This document shows positions 12,836-24,262 of a stretch of 64,000 nucleotides of DNA, piece by piece. Origin of the DNA: Stercorarius parasiticus (Eukaryota; Chordata; Aves; Charadriiformes; Stercorariidae); NCBI GenBank assembly GCA_013396915.1, contig VWZL01002797.1, positions 64,533-128,532 on the forward strand, given 5' to 3'. How positions within the stretch are numbered: the stretch's first letter is position 1; every line of letters begins with the position of its first letter. The notes under the pieces are model-generated. The model was not told the origin of the DNA. It saw nothing but the letters and a program-made list of their open reading frames with translations, and made no database searches. The translations under genes and the position numbers were made by a program.

Positions 12836-12913
12836 TTTCATAGATTTTTGATGTCAGAAGAACCACTAGGTCCAGACTGTTCTGGTGTAGGTTATAGACC
12901 TCACCGTTACATA
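12836..12913 (-). mobile_element. ancient CR1 tail (turtle/crocodile-like), degenerate
   Basis: Read on the plus strand this starts TTTCATAGATTTTTGATG, then GTCAGAAG, ACCACTAGGTCCAGACTG and ATAGACCTCACCGTTAC. That order matches, from memory, the reverse complement of the 3' UTR end of the old reptile-type CR1 lineage (TCATAGATT, GGCCAGAAGGGACC, TCTAGTCTGACC, CCATAGAA, TCACCCAGT). It differs clearly from the avian-type tails elsewhere in the window. Substitutions and small gaps are plentiful, consistent with great age. Only about 78 bp is recognisable. Confidence 0.6.
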
Positions 12914-13640
12914 GTGGCTGCGCTTTCTGGCTGCACGCTGCAAATCCTTGATGCGGGCTCTAGATGGGAGAAGCTGGCATGTTCTTAGGTCACCTCTTCC
13001 AAATGGGGACAAACATCTCAGTGCCTTGTTCCTACTCTGAACTCATTCAGGTCTGGGTAATGGGATGCTATGCACCTCTAGTCCTAGTGGTACCCAGCTT
13101 CTCTGGTTTTCCTCTTGTGTCGTCACCAGCCACAGTGAGATCTTGTGGATCATCGCAGGAGGACTTCCATAAGGAAGAGCTGCACAACCTGGCTCTCATC
13201 CAGGGCACTCGCTTCCCAGTTATTTCACTCATGTTTCCTGCAGGATTTGCTTTATTGAGGCTTTGCAGCCCAGTGGGATGGTGGTGATAAATGGGCAGGT
13301 GGCTGGAGGGCAAGTTTGTTTAAAAAAAAATACAAACCAAAAAGGATGCTCTGTCTGATCCTTGCGGTGGGTCAATCACTCGGACCCCCTCCAGTGACCA
13401 ACCACTGTGGTCAGCCCATCAGCTGCAAATGAGAAATCTGCCTCTGGGGGGAAGGCAGCCTTCCTGTGTGCCCAAACAGCTGGAGGTACGCAAGGATGGG
13501 TAAGGCTTGGAAGAAACTGGTAAGGAAGAATAAATACCGCAGGTCCTTGCTTCTATCTGATGGGAAGGAATCTGTGGATCTTCTGCTCCTGAAGGACTAA
13601 AGAGGAGGGATCGACTCTGAGAGCCCACTCTTAAAAAATA
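12914..13640. other. unique non-coding DNA, no gene seen
   Basis: No repeat or exon recognised. A run of 9 As occurs at about 13,322. One weak 107-codon ORF (12,964-13,287, plus) has no family resemblance. Confidence 0.45.
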
Positions 13641-14340
13641 TTACTGCCTGGGTTTCAAGCAACTTCTTGTCTTGTACTTTGCCTTGATCTAGGAATAAAA
13701 TCTCTTTTGTCTGTGTGTCATTGAGTAACAATAAGTTACCAGTCTTCTGAACGCCAGACACACTCTCGTTCTGGCCTTTGGCCCTGAGACCTGATATTTG
13801 CTTGTATTTACAAGCCCAGTAATTACTGTCCCGAACCTGTTATCAGCATAAATATATACAAGGGAAATTGCAAGGTTAGGGTTGAAGCTTGCAGGTTTTT
13901 AGACTAGCAAATATTTTAGCCTGAAGATATATTCAACTTTGTTTTCTTCTTAAGTGGCTCTGGGTAAGATGAGAATTGCCTGTCAAATTTGATGGGGTCA
14001 GTAAAATTCAACCATGTTCTACTGTAATTAACATTTGAAAAGAATTTGCTTAGGAATTAGCTGTTGGCAGTGAAAAGCACCTCCTTGTAAGGAAACAGAG
14101 CAAGCCCATCAGGGTCGATACTGTCCTGTGCGGTGTAGGAAGGGAAATCCATCTATTAACACTTGTCTTCCTGACAGTTACTTGAAGATTCATCATGGGA
14201 AGCTGACTAGATCAACCACAAGTGTCATCTCTGTGTCATTTAGAAATGCGATAATCGTCCCAGCAAGCACTGAGTGGAAAATGTATTTCTACAGTGACGG
14301 GGAGAAAAAGTTTATAGTTAAAAATGTGTAAAGAATGAAA
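13641..14340. promoter_or_regulatory. AT-rich candidate conserved non-coding element
   Basis: A long AT-rich, CpG-poor block with dense homeodomain-type cores (TAAT/ATTA), SOX-like ACAAT and CCAAT-like words, and no coding potential. Composition and motif density resemble vertebrate conserved non-coding elements. No alignment was possible here, so conservation is inferred, not shown. It could equally be ordinary AT-rich intergenic DNA. Confidence 0.25.
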
Positions 14341-14929
14341 TGGTCTGGAAGTTGAATTGTTGCTTAATGCTACGTGTCCTGATGGAATAAACTGGTTTTC
14401 CTGCTGGGAAAACTCTCCAGCAGCACCAAAGTGGCGCTTGGTCTCTGGCCACTGTGCTGCTGCTGAAAGCAGGAGCACTTGGGATTGCAATGTCATTTAG
14501 AAATCCTTACTGTGGGCCAGCTCCTTGTTGCAGCAGGTCTGAGAGGCTCATTCCTGATGTGAGTTTAGCCAGGTCTGAGCTGCTTGTGGCAAGCCGTGGG
14601 CTAGCATCTGCGCCAGGCTGTGGTCTGACTCCGTATCAGACATCAGAGAATCCCTGGGGCATGCGCGGTCCTGGCTTGTGGCAGCTGCAGGTGAAGCTTT
14701 CCATGGGGTTCGCAGCCTGTTGGGAAGGGTAAGGCTCTGATGGAGGGCACCTCTGCTCTTGTGTATCAGAATAAATTGCAATTGAGAAAGTTAGGGGCCA
14801 CCTAGGAAAAAAAGGCTTCTGGTTCATTTCTCTGTGGTCCTCAACTCATAAAGCAGGGACGATGTATTACGGTTTCTATAGTGTCCTGAGTTGAAGGATA
14901 CCCAAGTGCATTGCCTGCTGCAGACATGA
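14341..14929. other. unique non-coding DNA, no gene seen
   Basis: Mixed sequence with short conflicting ORFs. Nothing recognisable. Confidence 0.45.
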
Positions 14930-15260
14930 AATAAAAAAAGTCACCAACCTTGTTGCTTTGGCCAGATTATTTTTCACTGCAAAGACTAGCAAAACTTCAG
15001 GTTTTCTGAGTGTCAGGAAAATAGCCCTTTGTCATCATCACTTAGTGACAACTACTCAGACTTCAGATTTCAAAGCATTAAGGGGAAAAAAAACCCCAAC
15101 CTGTTTCATTGAGATCACAGGGAAAATGAGGTTTCAGTTTATCAAAGGTTTGGCAATTTGGCTCAATCTGCCAAATCCTTTCCCAATAAATAACTCCGAG
15201 AGGCTTTTTCAGGGAAGAATAGTGTTACTTAATAGTGCTCTGTAATTAAGGCTGAAATTG
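14930..15260. promoter_or_regulatory. AT-rich candidate regulatory block with inverted repeat
   Basis: AT-rich sequence with several TTGGC/GCCAA half-sites and TAAT words. It contains an imperfect inverted repeat: AAGGTTTGGCA at 15,145-15,155 and TGCCAAATCCTT at 15,169-15,180, separated by 13 bases. TTGGC and GCCAA arms are NFI-type half-sites, though the spacing is wider than the canonical 5. The regulatory role is inference from composition. Confidence 0.25.
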
Positions 15261-15485
15261 TATTGATAGACACCCAAAGGCTTTTTCGGTCGGCAGGGAT
15301 TAGAGCTGCGGGGACAGGAGCTGGTTTGAGAAGGCGCTGGGTTTAGCAAGCAAAGATGATTTCTGATAGCTTAAGTGCTGCCTCTCGAGCGTTATACAAA
15401 GTCGTGCCTCAAAGCTATTTTTCTTCTTTTCTGGATGTAGCTCTGAACGAGGTAGTGCGTGCTTGCTCTTCGGGAGACTAGGAGA

Positions 15486-15508
15486 TTTTTTTTTTTTTTC
15501 TTCTTTTT
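15486..15508. repeat. T-rich homopolymer tract
   Basis: About 14 Ts, then CTTC and 6 more Ts. Low complexity without an associated element. Confidence 0.85.
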
Positions 15509-17281
15509 TGTTAAATATGCTCTAAAAAGCAAACATCAGTGAAAACTACAAAACGTAGGGTCAAGCACTGCTAGACGCGGTGGACTGGCAGCGCTTCTGG
15601 TAATTTGGCTCGTTAACATGCCAGCACAGATGTTAGTGCTGGGGACAGATGATCATATTAAAGAGCATCTGTTTGGCGGTACTACTTTATAACCAGTGGG
15701 GAGTTGATGTTCTGCCCTTCTGAACACATCCTGAAGTACTGGTATAATAAAGAAACCTGTTTGGAGTCTTTTCCCTTTTAGTAGTGAGCTGTGGGCGTTT
15801 TCCCCAATTCCCATTTCTTTGGTTTTGAGAATGGTGGTGTGCGCTCTGTGGCCTCTTGAGCCCTGCAGGTTCCCGGGGCTCGGCTCCCTGGAAGCAGAAC
15901 TGCCTCCATGCATCTATAGGTTTCCCAAGCAGGGCGCAGCAGGCTTTCTGCTGACCTCTTACATGGCTTTGAGCCCCAGTTTCACTGGGGAAACTGCCCC
16001 CCGTGTTTAGAGGAGTCGGAAGGTTGGGAGCCTCAGTCCCGGAGGATCTGGAGAAGATCATGCTGATTTGCAATCCCTGCAATGAGCAACAGCACTATCT
16101 TACAGCTACTTGTGGTGCCTTTCTGAGATGTACACGCCAAACAGCTGAGGAAATGAGTTGATATGTTCCTAAATGCGGCCGCTGGGCTGGGGTCACTCCT
16201 GGAGCTCAGCCAGGCAGGAGGGAATACACCGCGTTGTACCAAACCTGTCACAGTCTGCAGCCTCTGCTTGTGCGCAGCAGCGTTTGGGCACTTCTTAGAG
16301 CTGCCAAATGTCAGCCTGAGCAAGGAAAATGCTTGTGGATTTATTCCCTAACCAAGGCTCCATGGGGCCAGAAAAAGTCTAAAATAATTGCAGGGATTGT
16401 CTGGTTCCTGCGGCACCCCCCCAACATTATCGGTGCTTTACAGACACAACATTGTTCGTGGCTGGAGCTTGCATTCAGCCCGGTGCCAGGCGGGCGCCGT
16501 GACTCCTCTGCTGGCTTCAACCGTGGGCAGTGGTGACGCTTTCTCTTTTTAATCAAAATGCCAAAATTCTCCTTCCCTCGAGTGCGGTCACTGCCGGTGG
16601 TAAATGGCTTCAGTCTTCCCTTTGCCAGGTCTCCACCAGCACAACCCTGGGGAAAAGCAGAAAGCAAAGCCCGATCGCAGCACCAACCGCACCCAAGAGC
16701 TGAACAAAGCAAAGAGCATCTGTGCTTTAGGTCTTTAAATCTCTTTCCTTTTTATGATATACCAGCGCCCCTGTAAAATCTCAGCTTTAATGCCACAGAA
16801 ACACAAACATGCAGAGGTTACAGAGCACAGCTGTGCTGCACGCCTGGCCACCGCCTTCACAAGAGCTTCCCTATGTTGATTGAGATGGCTGGGTTCCTTG
16901 CTAGGGTTTGGGAATGTGGTCGCACGTGGCAAAGGAGCTCTTGCTCCTGGATGCTGCTGCCTCCAAACTGCCTAAACCCATCAGAAATGGATTTATGTTG
17001 CTGAGCTGGAGGAGTCAACTCGTTGGCTGATAGAGCTGGTAGACCTTATCTTGTGTCTTCACCAGCACAGGCGTCCAGGCAAGGTGTGCAGGAACTGAGC
17101 AAATGAGATGCCTCGGTTGGCATTTGGCTGCCTGTCATCTCCTGCTCTCCTGGTTTGAGGTGTCCTGGTGTCTGATCATTGGCTGATCTGGCCTAAGCCA
17201 TGACACCTGCCCTTCCCTTTCTGGTGGCACTCGTGGTGCGTGGGTGCTAGGCCTCTTGTGAGGGACTCTTCCATGTCCTGT

Positions 17282-17311
17282 AGAACCAAATAAACCAAAT
17301 TTATTTGTTCT
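17282..17311. repeat. AT-rich hairpin (inverted repeat)
   Basis: AGAACCAAATAAA at 17,282-17,294 is followed by loop CCAAA and then TTTATTTGTTCT at 17,300-17,311, giving a 12-bp stem with one bulged base. The arms are AT-rich. It may be cruciform-prone or a chance palindrome. It is too short and AT-rich for a microRNA precursor. Confidence 0.75.
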
Positions 17312-18901
17312 GTTTTAGCTGATGAAGCAGTCTTATCTCATGGATCTTGTGTCTGCTAAGGCCGCCCTGTGTGTTTGAACATGCACTGGGTGGGTATGAG
17401 CAGAGTGTGGTGGGGATCAACTGGCCCAAACCCGTCTCTGGGAAGGAGGATTAGGATGTGCTGAACTCTGCTCCGGCTCACCGGTGCCCCGCAGCTGCTC
17501 TGCAGAGTTTACGTTTGCTGTTGACACAGTGCTCAGGCTCAGCTCCACTTGGTCAAGACCATCTTTAAGTTATCCTCAGAGCGTTTTCTTGGGCAAACAT
17601 GCTTTCTTTTCCGCATCACCAGGTCGGAGCTATTTGGGCTTTCTGATGTTATCTCTTCTGAGTTAGTTTACCTTCATTGTTGCCTCAGGGATGTCACTGG
17701 GGGTAGGAGGGCGGATTTCTAAGTCTGGCTGCTGTCCTGCAAGGCTGATGTTGGGAAAGCCCACCTTGCTTTTATAGCACTTCACTGGATCTGCCACTTC
17801 CACAGTAAAATAGCAAGAACTCTTCATCTCCAACAAGGGAGTTCATTGGATTTGGCTTTGGGTTGCAGCGACAAAGCATGCAGACAGTCTGGATGAAAAG
17901 ATGAGAAAAGACCGGCGAGAGGAGGGTCCTTCAGGGTCGCAGGTCAAGGACCAGCCGGGGCTGGGCATGTGTGAGGTGTGCACAATAGGCATCCATTTGG
18001 AAACTTAATCCTTTAATTTCCCCTCATCAAGCGGGTTGAAATAATAATAACAATAAAAAGAAAAAAAAAGGCTTTCTCATGGTGATGTGAGCTGTAATTC
18101 AGGGCAACCTTTTTCATTTAACATTCTCTGCTGCATAAAGTTACTGTCTTGTTCCAGATGAAGCTGCATTTGAGAGCAATAATGAGCCGCGCTGGCAGGA
18201 CTACAAAGGGCTTCGGAGGAGCAGGTACTGGGGAGGATGAGGTAAGTGTTGTCGTTTAGGTGAGATAGGCGTGGAAAGTGCACTCTGCACACGTTAGCCT
18301 TCAAAGCCAGCAATAATTACTGCATTTGAGACTGTATCAGCAGTCAGGGCTGGGATTCAAGTCGGGCAGGAATACTTTGTGTAGCGCTTTTGTTCTCCAG
18401 ACATCCAAACTCCCCATCGGTTCGCCCCGTCGCAACCCAGGAACGCAACTGGAAGTGTTGTGGCTTTGAGTTGGCGATCCTTTTCTGTGTAGCCCTGTCT
18501 TTGATGCATTCATTCAGGGTGCCTTGTGAGTCCATGAATATGACTAGACTGTAATTGCTTTTAATCGCAAAACCATGAAAAGAGAAAATGAGGAATGGGG
18601 TGGGTGGCAGCAAGACAGATCTTGTACGGCGCTGGCAGCCGAGAGGTCTGTCTGTACGGTGGCTCCTGGCGGGTCTCGGCTCTCTGGGAGTGCTGCTCTT
18701 GGTCTCATCTCTCTTCGCTCTGCAGTCACCAGAGGCTTGGAGTTGAACTGGTGTTGTGGGGCAGGTGTCTCTGAGATGATGTGTGGGGTTTTTTTTCCAT
18801 AAGCATGTGCAAAATAGAGCATCATTTGGTGTGTAGAGCCAAAAAATACCTCTCAAATGGGAACTCATTATAGATCTCAGTGAAGGAGGTCAGTATGTGC
18901 T

Positions 18902-18972
18902 TGTTTTACAGAAGAGAAAAGGGTGAAGCAACTTGTCCTGGGTCACCAGCCGGCTAGTGACAAAGTGAAGGA
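18902..18972 (-). mobile_element. MIR-like SINE remnant
   Basis: The order TTTTACAGAAGAG, GAAGCAACTTG, CCTGGGTCACCAGC, CTAGTGACAAAGTGAAGG closely follows, from memory, the reverse complement of the MIR SINE core (TTTTACAGATGAGGAAACTG, AAGTGACTTGCCCAAGGTCAC, CAGCTAGTAAGTGGCAGAG). MIR is an ancient tRNA-derived SINE of amniotes that moved using LINE machinery. The copy is partial, lacks its tRNA-like head, and is diverged as expected for its age. Confidence 0.6.
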
Positions 18973-19299
18973 AAATGTTTTGATGCATTGAGTTGGAGCT
19001 ACCCAGCTCAATTACCCCCATGCACTGCTCTTTAATAGCTAAATCATTACTTTCCTACACAATCCCATCCAACAGGGCTTCCCCTTGGTCCCTGAGGTGG
19101 GTGATCATGGTAAACATCTAGAGCACAGAGGTTCAGAAGCGATAGTGTTGGGGATGTTCGGTAAGGGAAGTTCATCTCTAGGCTTTGGGGATGCTCAAGG
19201 CTTTCGATGTCCCCCTGTGCCTTCAGAACAGGATGCAGCCATCTCCCTGGAGCATGTGTCCCCTCTCCCGGAGAGGGATTCCCAAAATGGTTGCGATTG
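18973..19299. other. unique non-coding DNA, no gene seen
   Basis: Mixed sequence following the MIR-like remnant; nothing recognisable. Confidence 0.5.
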
Positions 19300-19960
19300 C
19301 CCCTAGGGTTCAGACGTTTGCGTCGCCGCTGCCGCCCTCATCCCCGGCTGAGCTGTGGCCCAAGGCTGGCTGCTCAGAGACAGCCCCAGAGCCGCAGCCC
19401 GGCCGTCGCCGATCTGGAGAATGTCCCTTTTTGTAAATTGTGGGGTCACTTTCCCTGCTGGGAACAGCTTTAAACAGCGGAGCACACAAAGGCAGAGTCA
19501 GACACTCCATCAGCCGCCGTCGCCAGTTTTATCTCAGAGCATAATAGCAATGAAGGGAAATAGTCTAATCTCTCCGCGAGGGCGCTTCATGAAACTTTTC
19601 TCCCTAAAGAGCTCTTGTGCCCTGGAACAATAAATGCCATGGATGCGCTGCCAGCCTGGGGTTGCTAATCGTATTCAAACCCGTGGGCATTTCTTTCCCA
19701 GGGCTGGTGGGGTCTCGGCACCTCTTTGGCTGCTGCCCACACGGGCTGACGGCGGCCGGCCTGTCCCGGCGACGGCAGGTCTGCTGGCACGAGCCAAGGC
19801 TGTGGGTATCGCAGGGTCCGATGCTTTGGCTGCGTGATGACGTCCAGGCCGGCACGTCCCACCGCACAATGTTGCCAGTATGGCAAAGCACAGGAGGAAT
19901 GCGGCCCCGGGGCGCAGTGTCACCAAAGGCAATCAGGGTCTCGCTGGAAAGGTCAGGCAA
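19300..19960. promoter_or_regulatory. CpG-rich region, possible small CpG islands
   Basis: CpG dinucleotides are clearly enriched. By hand count 19,741-19,920 holds about 18 CpGs in 180 bases at high GC. A second cluster lies at 19,310-19,430. CpG is depleted in most of the window, so these patches suggest germline-unmethylated DNA. No TATA box or exon can be tied to it. ORFs through it exist on both strands, as is usual in GC-rich DNA. Confidence 0.35.
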
Positions 19961-21239
19961 ACGAAACACAGCAGAGCTTGTCTGGCGGACAATAAGGGAT
20001 GTGTTGTCGCAGGATGAATGAGCTGATCTAGTGGATGTCAAATGTTTACTCTGGGTTTCCACAGAGCGGTCAGACGAGGACGGATGCCTCCGTTCCTCCT
20101 CCGAGCAGTGAAGACCACTGTAAGGAGCATCGGGACCGACTTGGCGGGATGTGCTGCTCCGAACCTGGGTCTTTTTGCTTTTGCCACCTTCGTGGCCAAA
20201 ACCAGGTCTCACACAAAGCTAGTAGCACCGGCAGGAAGGATGGATGTCATTTCAGTCAGTGCTCCAGGGATCCTGTTATTCCATTCAAACTCCCTCCTGG
20301 GCTTCATTTAACCAATGCCAGCATCTGTCACTAATACTGCTGTGCATTCTAATGCCTTTCAAAGTGTCGAAGGTCCCTCAGTCCCAACTAGGATGAAAGG
20401 CTTGGCAGTGGTGGTTGCAGAGGTGTCCGTGCTATCCGGGTATGTGCTGCTTATGGGTATGTGCTGCTCTTGTAACCCTGTAGCCAGGGTATGTGACGAA
20501 ATCACTGCAGCATCGCAGGTGGTGTTTTGAGGTGGGTCTCCGAGTGGTACAGAGACATCATTAACGTGCTCTAAATATAAGATCCAATGCACAGTGGAGT
20601 CAAAGAGGCTTTTTTCCATTTAACTTTGTCAGGCTCTGAACCAAATGGAAAAAAAAAAACCAAACCAACCTGGTTTACTTCAGTGTACAGTAAGAATAAA
20701 GAATAATTGCCTTAGCCCCTGAGCTGCAGGAGTGAGAAGATGAAGGACTTCAGCAGCACCCCAGTGCCACCCATGGGAAATCAGGATCGACTGTCCACGG
20801 ACACTGTTATATGCCCATGATGTTTGTCTGGAGCTGCTTGACTGTGTGTGCTGTCTGTAGAGGGATGCATCCAGGACCATGGATGTTGCCTTTCATTGGC
20901 TTGGGAAGAGAGAGTGAACATGATCTCTGTCAGCCGTAGGAAACGAGAGTGCCAGTCCCGTGTGGACCATGAAATATGGGCAGCGTGGTGTTCACCATCC
21001 ACCAGCACTGCAGTGGTGGGATGCAGGGGCGACACGGCCCTTCACCAGGGCGACTTGGTAGGAAAGAGGAGTTTCATGAAGCTATTAGGGCACATGAGAC
21101 AGCATCAGGTGAGACCAGGGGCCAATACCAGCAGCTCGGTTGCCTGTTGCACTTGTGCAGGCTGCAGGGACTGAGGAGGTTTGTAGGCTGGAGAGCACAA
21201 CTCGTGCATTGCATCCACTCCTCTTGCCAATGCTACAAC
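19961..21239. other. unique non-coding DNA, no gene seen
   Basis: No gene. A short direct repeat, GGGTATGTGCTGCT, occurs twice within about 40 bases near 20,438-20,470. A run of about 10 As lies at about 20,650. Confidence 0.45.
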
Positions 21240-21600
21240 GCCATTTATTAGGGAGAACTTCACAGGCTTTTAATATACGTTCCTGGGTTTAATTTACAAT
21301 TTGGGGAAAGATAGACAAGGTGACAAAGTGAACCGAAATATGAAATTACTTTAATTGCAGAGGAGGACAGTTTATAGGCTTCAGAATCCAGGTAATTTAT
21401 TTTAATGGTCTCCTCTGCCCTCAACGCGTAATTACCATTAGCATTTAGAGCTGGTTTCAGTAAAGGTATGCAGTGAAAGCTGGTTGGACCTGTTCAGACG
21501 GCAAAACTTTTGGCAACCGATAATCTGAGATGAAAAACGAATTAAAAGCAAAATATATTGTAATGTCAGAAACAATTCTCACTTAAGACGCTGGTTTTTG
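21240..21600. promoter_or_regulatory. AT-rich candidate conserved non-coding element
   Basis: Dense homeodomain-type cores (TTTAATTGC, TAATTTATTTTAATGG, GTAATTACCATTAGC) in CpG-poor sequence with no ORF of note. TAATTACCATTA is a pair of closely spaced ATTA-type sites. The role is inferred from composition; conservation was not testable. Confidence 0.3.
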
Positions 21601-24247
21601 CTTGGTTTCCTAGAGACAGCTGTGGTCCATCTAAAAGCAGCAATCCAAGGCACGCGGCGTGCCTGGTTGAGTTCATTTCCACCCCTACATGGTAGAATAC
21701 TTGGAAAATCCCTAGGAGTTAACACAGAGGCCAATGGGTAATACGTCCTTTGGGGACAGTAGATGGAAATGTTTTCTTTCTCTGCCTTTCATTACATTGG
21801 TGGGTTGGAGATTTGGGGTGATAGTAAAAAAAAAAGTGGACTTCAATGGCTGCCGCTTTACTTGCGTGAATATCTGCTTTTGGCTAGTCCTACTTGAAAC
21901 CAGATGGAGACTTTCACTCCCTGTGGAAGAGGGGATGTCTGTGAGCAACTCCAAGCTGTTTTCATGGCGTTTCAGGTCCCACAGGGCAAAAAAACCGCGG
22001 ATGCTGTTGAAGTCTCTTGCTCTTGGGTGATTGGGCACGAGATCGTCTTGGTGCTTCCTGACTCTTCTGATATAGCTGCTGTGGCTGTTTGTATGGGCAT
22101 GGCCTGGCACGGGTGGTTGCTCGAGGTGTGATGTGACTTGATCTAGCTTCGCTTTGAAGGAGGTTGTCTTGTAATTAGCCAGCTTGGCTTAGTTCTGCCT
22201 TCGCGTCTCTGCTTCTCCAGTGTCCGAGGGAGAAAAACACTGATGCCTTCAGAAACCTGAGCGCAATGCTGGGCTCTTCTTCTGGCCGGGTGGTAAAGTG
22301 GGAAGAAATTGGATGTAACCTGACGAAGCTGGAAAGCAACGATGAGCCCAGGCTGGTGGGACTCGTGCCAAGGAGCGGGCTCTGCGGCCAGGCTGATGCG
22401 CCTTCCTGCAGGGAAAGGAGGTGAAAATACCTTTTTCTTGTAAGGATCATTAAGTTCCTTGGATTGAACAGTTGTGGCACAGAGCTCTCCAAGCGTAGCT
22501 TTCCCGGGGTGTTTCTTGATTATTTTCAGGTTTGTTTTTTTTTTTTTTTCTTTTGAAACTGCAAGGATGAACGCTGGACCAAGTGGCTGCAGGAGTTCTT
22601 AAAGTCTCTGTTAGCTCTCTCTGTGTAAAATGGTCGTGAATATGTGGCAAAAGGGGGCAAAATCCAAAGGCACCTGGACCCTCCATCCGCCTGCTGGAAT
22701 AGGCTGGCTGGGATTTCATGTGGCCCTGGCTGGAGTCGTGCAGCACCAGAGACCGGGGTTTCAGGAGTGCCACGGGACTAGGGACCCTAAAATCCACCCT
22801 ACCCCCTAACTTCTCAGACCATGTTGGCGTTGGCTCTGGGATGGATAGATCCACCATGAGTGCAGGTGAATTGCCTGTGTCCAGGGGGATAGCAGCTTGT
22901 CCCAATGCTGGCAGCAGCTTGCTGGTACGGCAATCCAAGGGTTCAAAAGCTAACATTTCCTACTATTGGCACTTAGCTGAAATCTTTGAGCTTGATTTGT
23001 TATCTAAATGACGGACTGTTGGACTTCAGCTGTGGCAGGTAGAGCCAGTGCTGGAGCTGGTGGAGCTCTGCGGGTTCACAGCTGCTGGCAATCTGGCCTT
23101 TAAGACTTACTAGCAACAAGAAATAGTGAAATAATTGTCCTGGGTAGCTCTGTCTCCTCCTTGGCCAGATCAGTCTCCAGAATGAAGTGCTCCTGGCCTG
23201 AAGGAGAAGTGTGACATTCCTCCCCAAAACAAAATACCACACGTCCATCGCGCACCCACCCCAGTGCTTGGACACAGCCTCTCTGGTCCGGTTCCCATCT
23301 CGCCACCAACATCTCTGCTTTCAAACCACGCTCAAAAAAAAAAAAATATGTTAACAAGAACGTGAAGGATGCAAAGTTCAGGTCTTAAAATTGGGAAATA
23401 CTAGAATAAAACGGCTTTTGTAAACTTATTTCAGCCTACTTGTGCAATATCCCGCCCTGATTTCCAGCCTGCTTTCTTCTCTCTGCTGCTGCTAGGCACG
23501 AGTGGAAGAAGTGATGGAAGAAGAGGCCATATGGCCTTCTATGCTCTTTTTCATGCTTGGCAGCGTAGTGCTACCAGCAGACGGGAGATGCGATGAAGGG
23601 ACAGTCCTGTTGGACTCTGCACCTTTGCTTTACAGTATATGTAGCCATGGGAATGGTGCATTATGTGCTGATGGGTCGTTGGATGGATGTAGGGGAAACG
23701 CTCAGAGACTCAGATGGTGTCTCATGGCTGTTGTGCGTCTGCCCTGAGGTAGCGGGAGGCTCAAGGCAGCAGAGCACATGTGGGAGAATTATTTCGGAGT
23801 AAAAACGGAGTGGGATGGCTGGGCTGGGTGACACCCAGCGTGAGCTCAGATACCTTCACAAAGGGACGGGGTGCTCAGGACCTGGTCCTCCCCTCAGCTG
23901 TTCATGATGAGCCGCCCTTGCTAATCCCCGCTTCTGGGAAGCCTCCCAAGCCCCACTTTGCAGCCGGGGCCTCTGCGCCCAGGTTTGGTCGTATTCCATG
24001 TGCAGGTGCCCAAATATCATCAGCAGTGTCCCTTCCCCCTTGTTGTTCTCCCTGGTGTGGCCTGGTGCAAACCAGCCCGGGTGAAGGGGCTCCAGGACAC
24101 ACGCTCCTGGACGCGTTTTTGCCCAAAGCAGTTTTGCAACAGTCCCTTTGAGGGTCATGGGCGAGGAAAACACAGCAGGATGTCTCTGACTGGCTCCTCT
24201 CCTCGTTTCCAATGTCAACTCCTACTTTTTAGGGAAAACATCTTTTT
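21601..24247. other. unique non-coding DNA with homopolymers
   Basis: No gene. It includes a short near-palindrome at 21,648-21,664 (AGGCACGC, one base, GCGTGCCT), a T tract at 22,534-22,549 and a 13-A run at 23,334-23,346. ORFs up to 168 codons are unrecognisable and conflict between strands. Confidence 0.45.
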
Positions 24248-24262
24248 GTTGTTGTTGTTGTT
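24248..24262 (+). repeat. (GTT)5 microsatellite
   Basis: Five perfect GTT units. It is a short trinucleotide repeat with no gene context. Confidence 0.9.

Larger units (their letters stand above)
15261..18901. other. unique non-coding DNA, no gene seen
   Basis: No gene is recognisable. A T-rich tract lies at 15,486-15,508. A strong AT-rich hairpin sits at 17,282-17,311. An A-rich simple stretch (AATAATAACAATAAAAAG followed by As) occupies 18,040-18,070. ORFs such as those near 16,340-16,710 and 18,344-18,868 conflict between strands and match nothing known. Confidence 0.45.
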
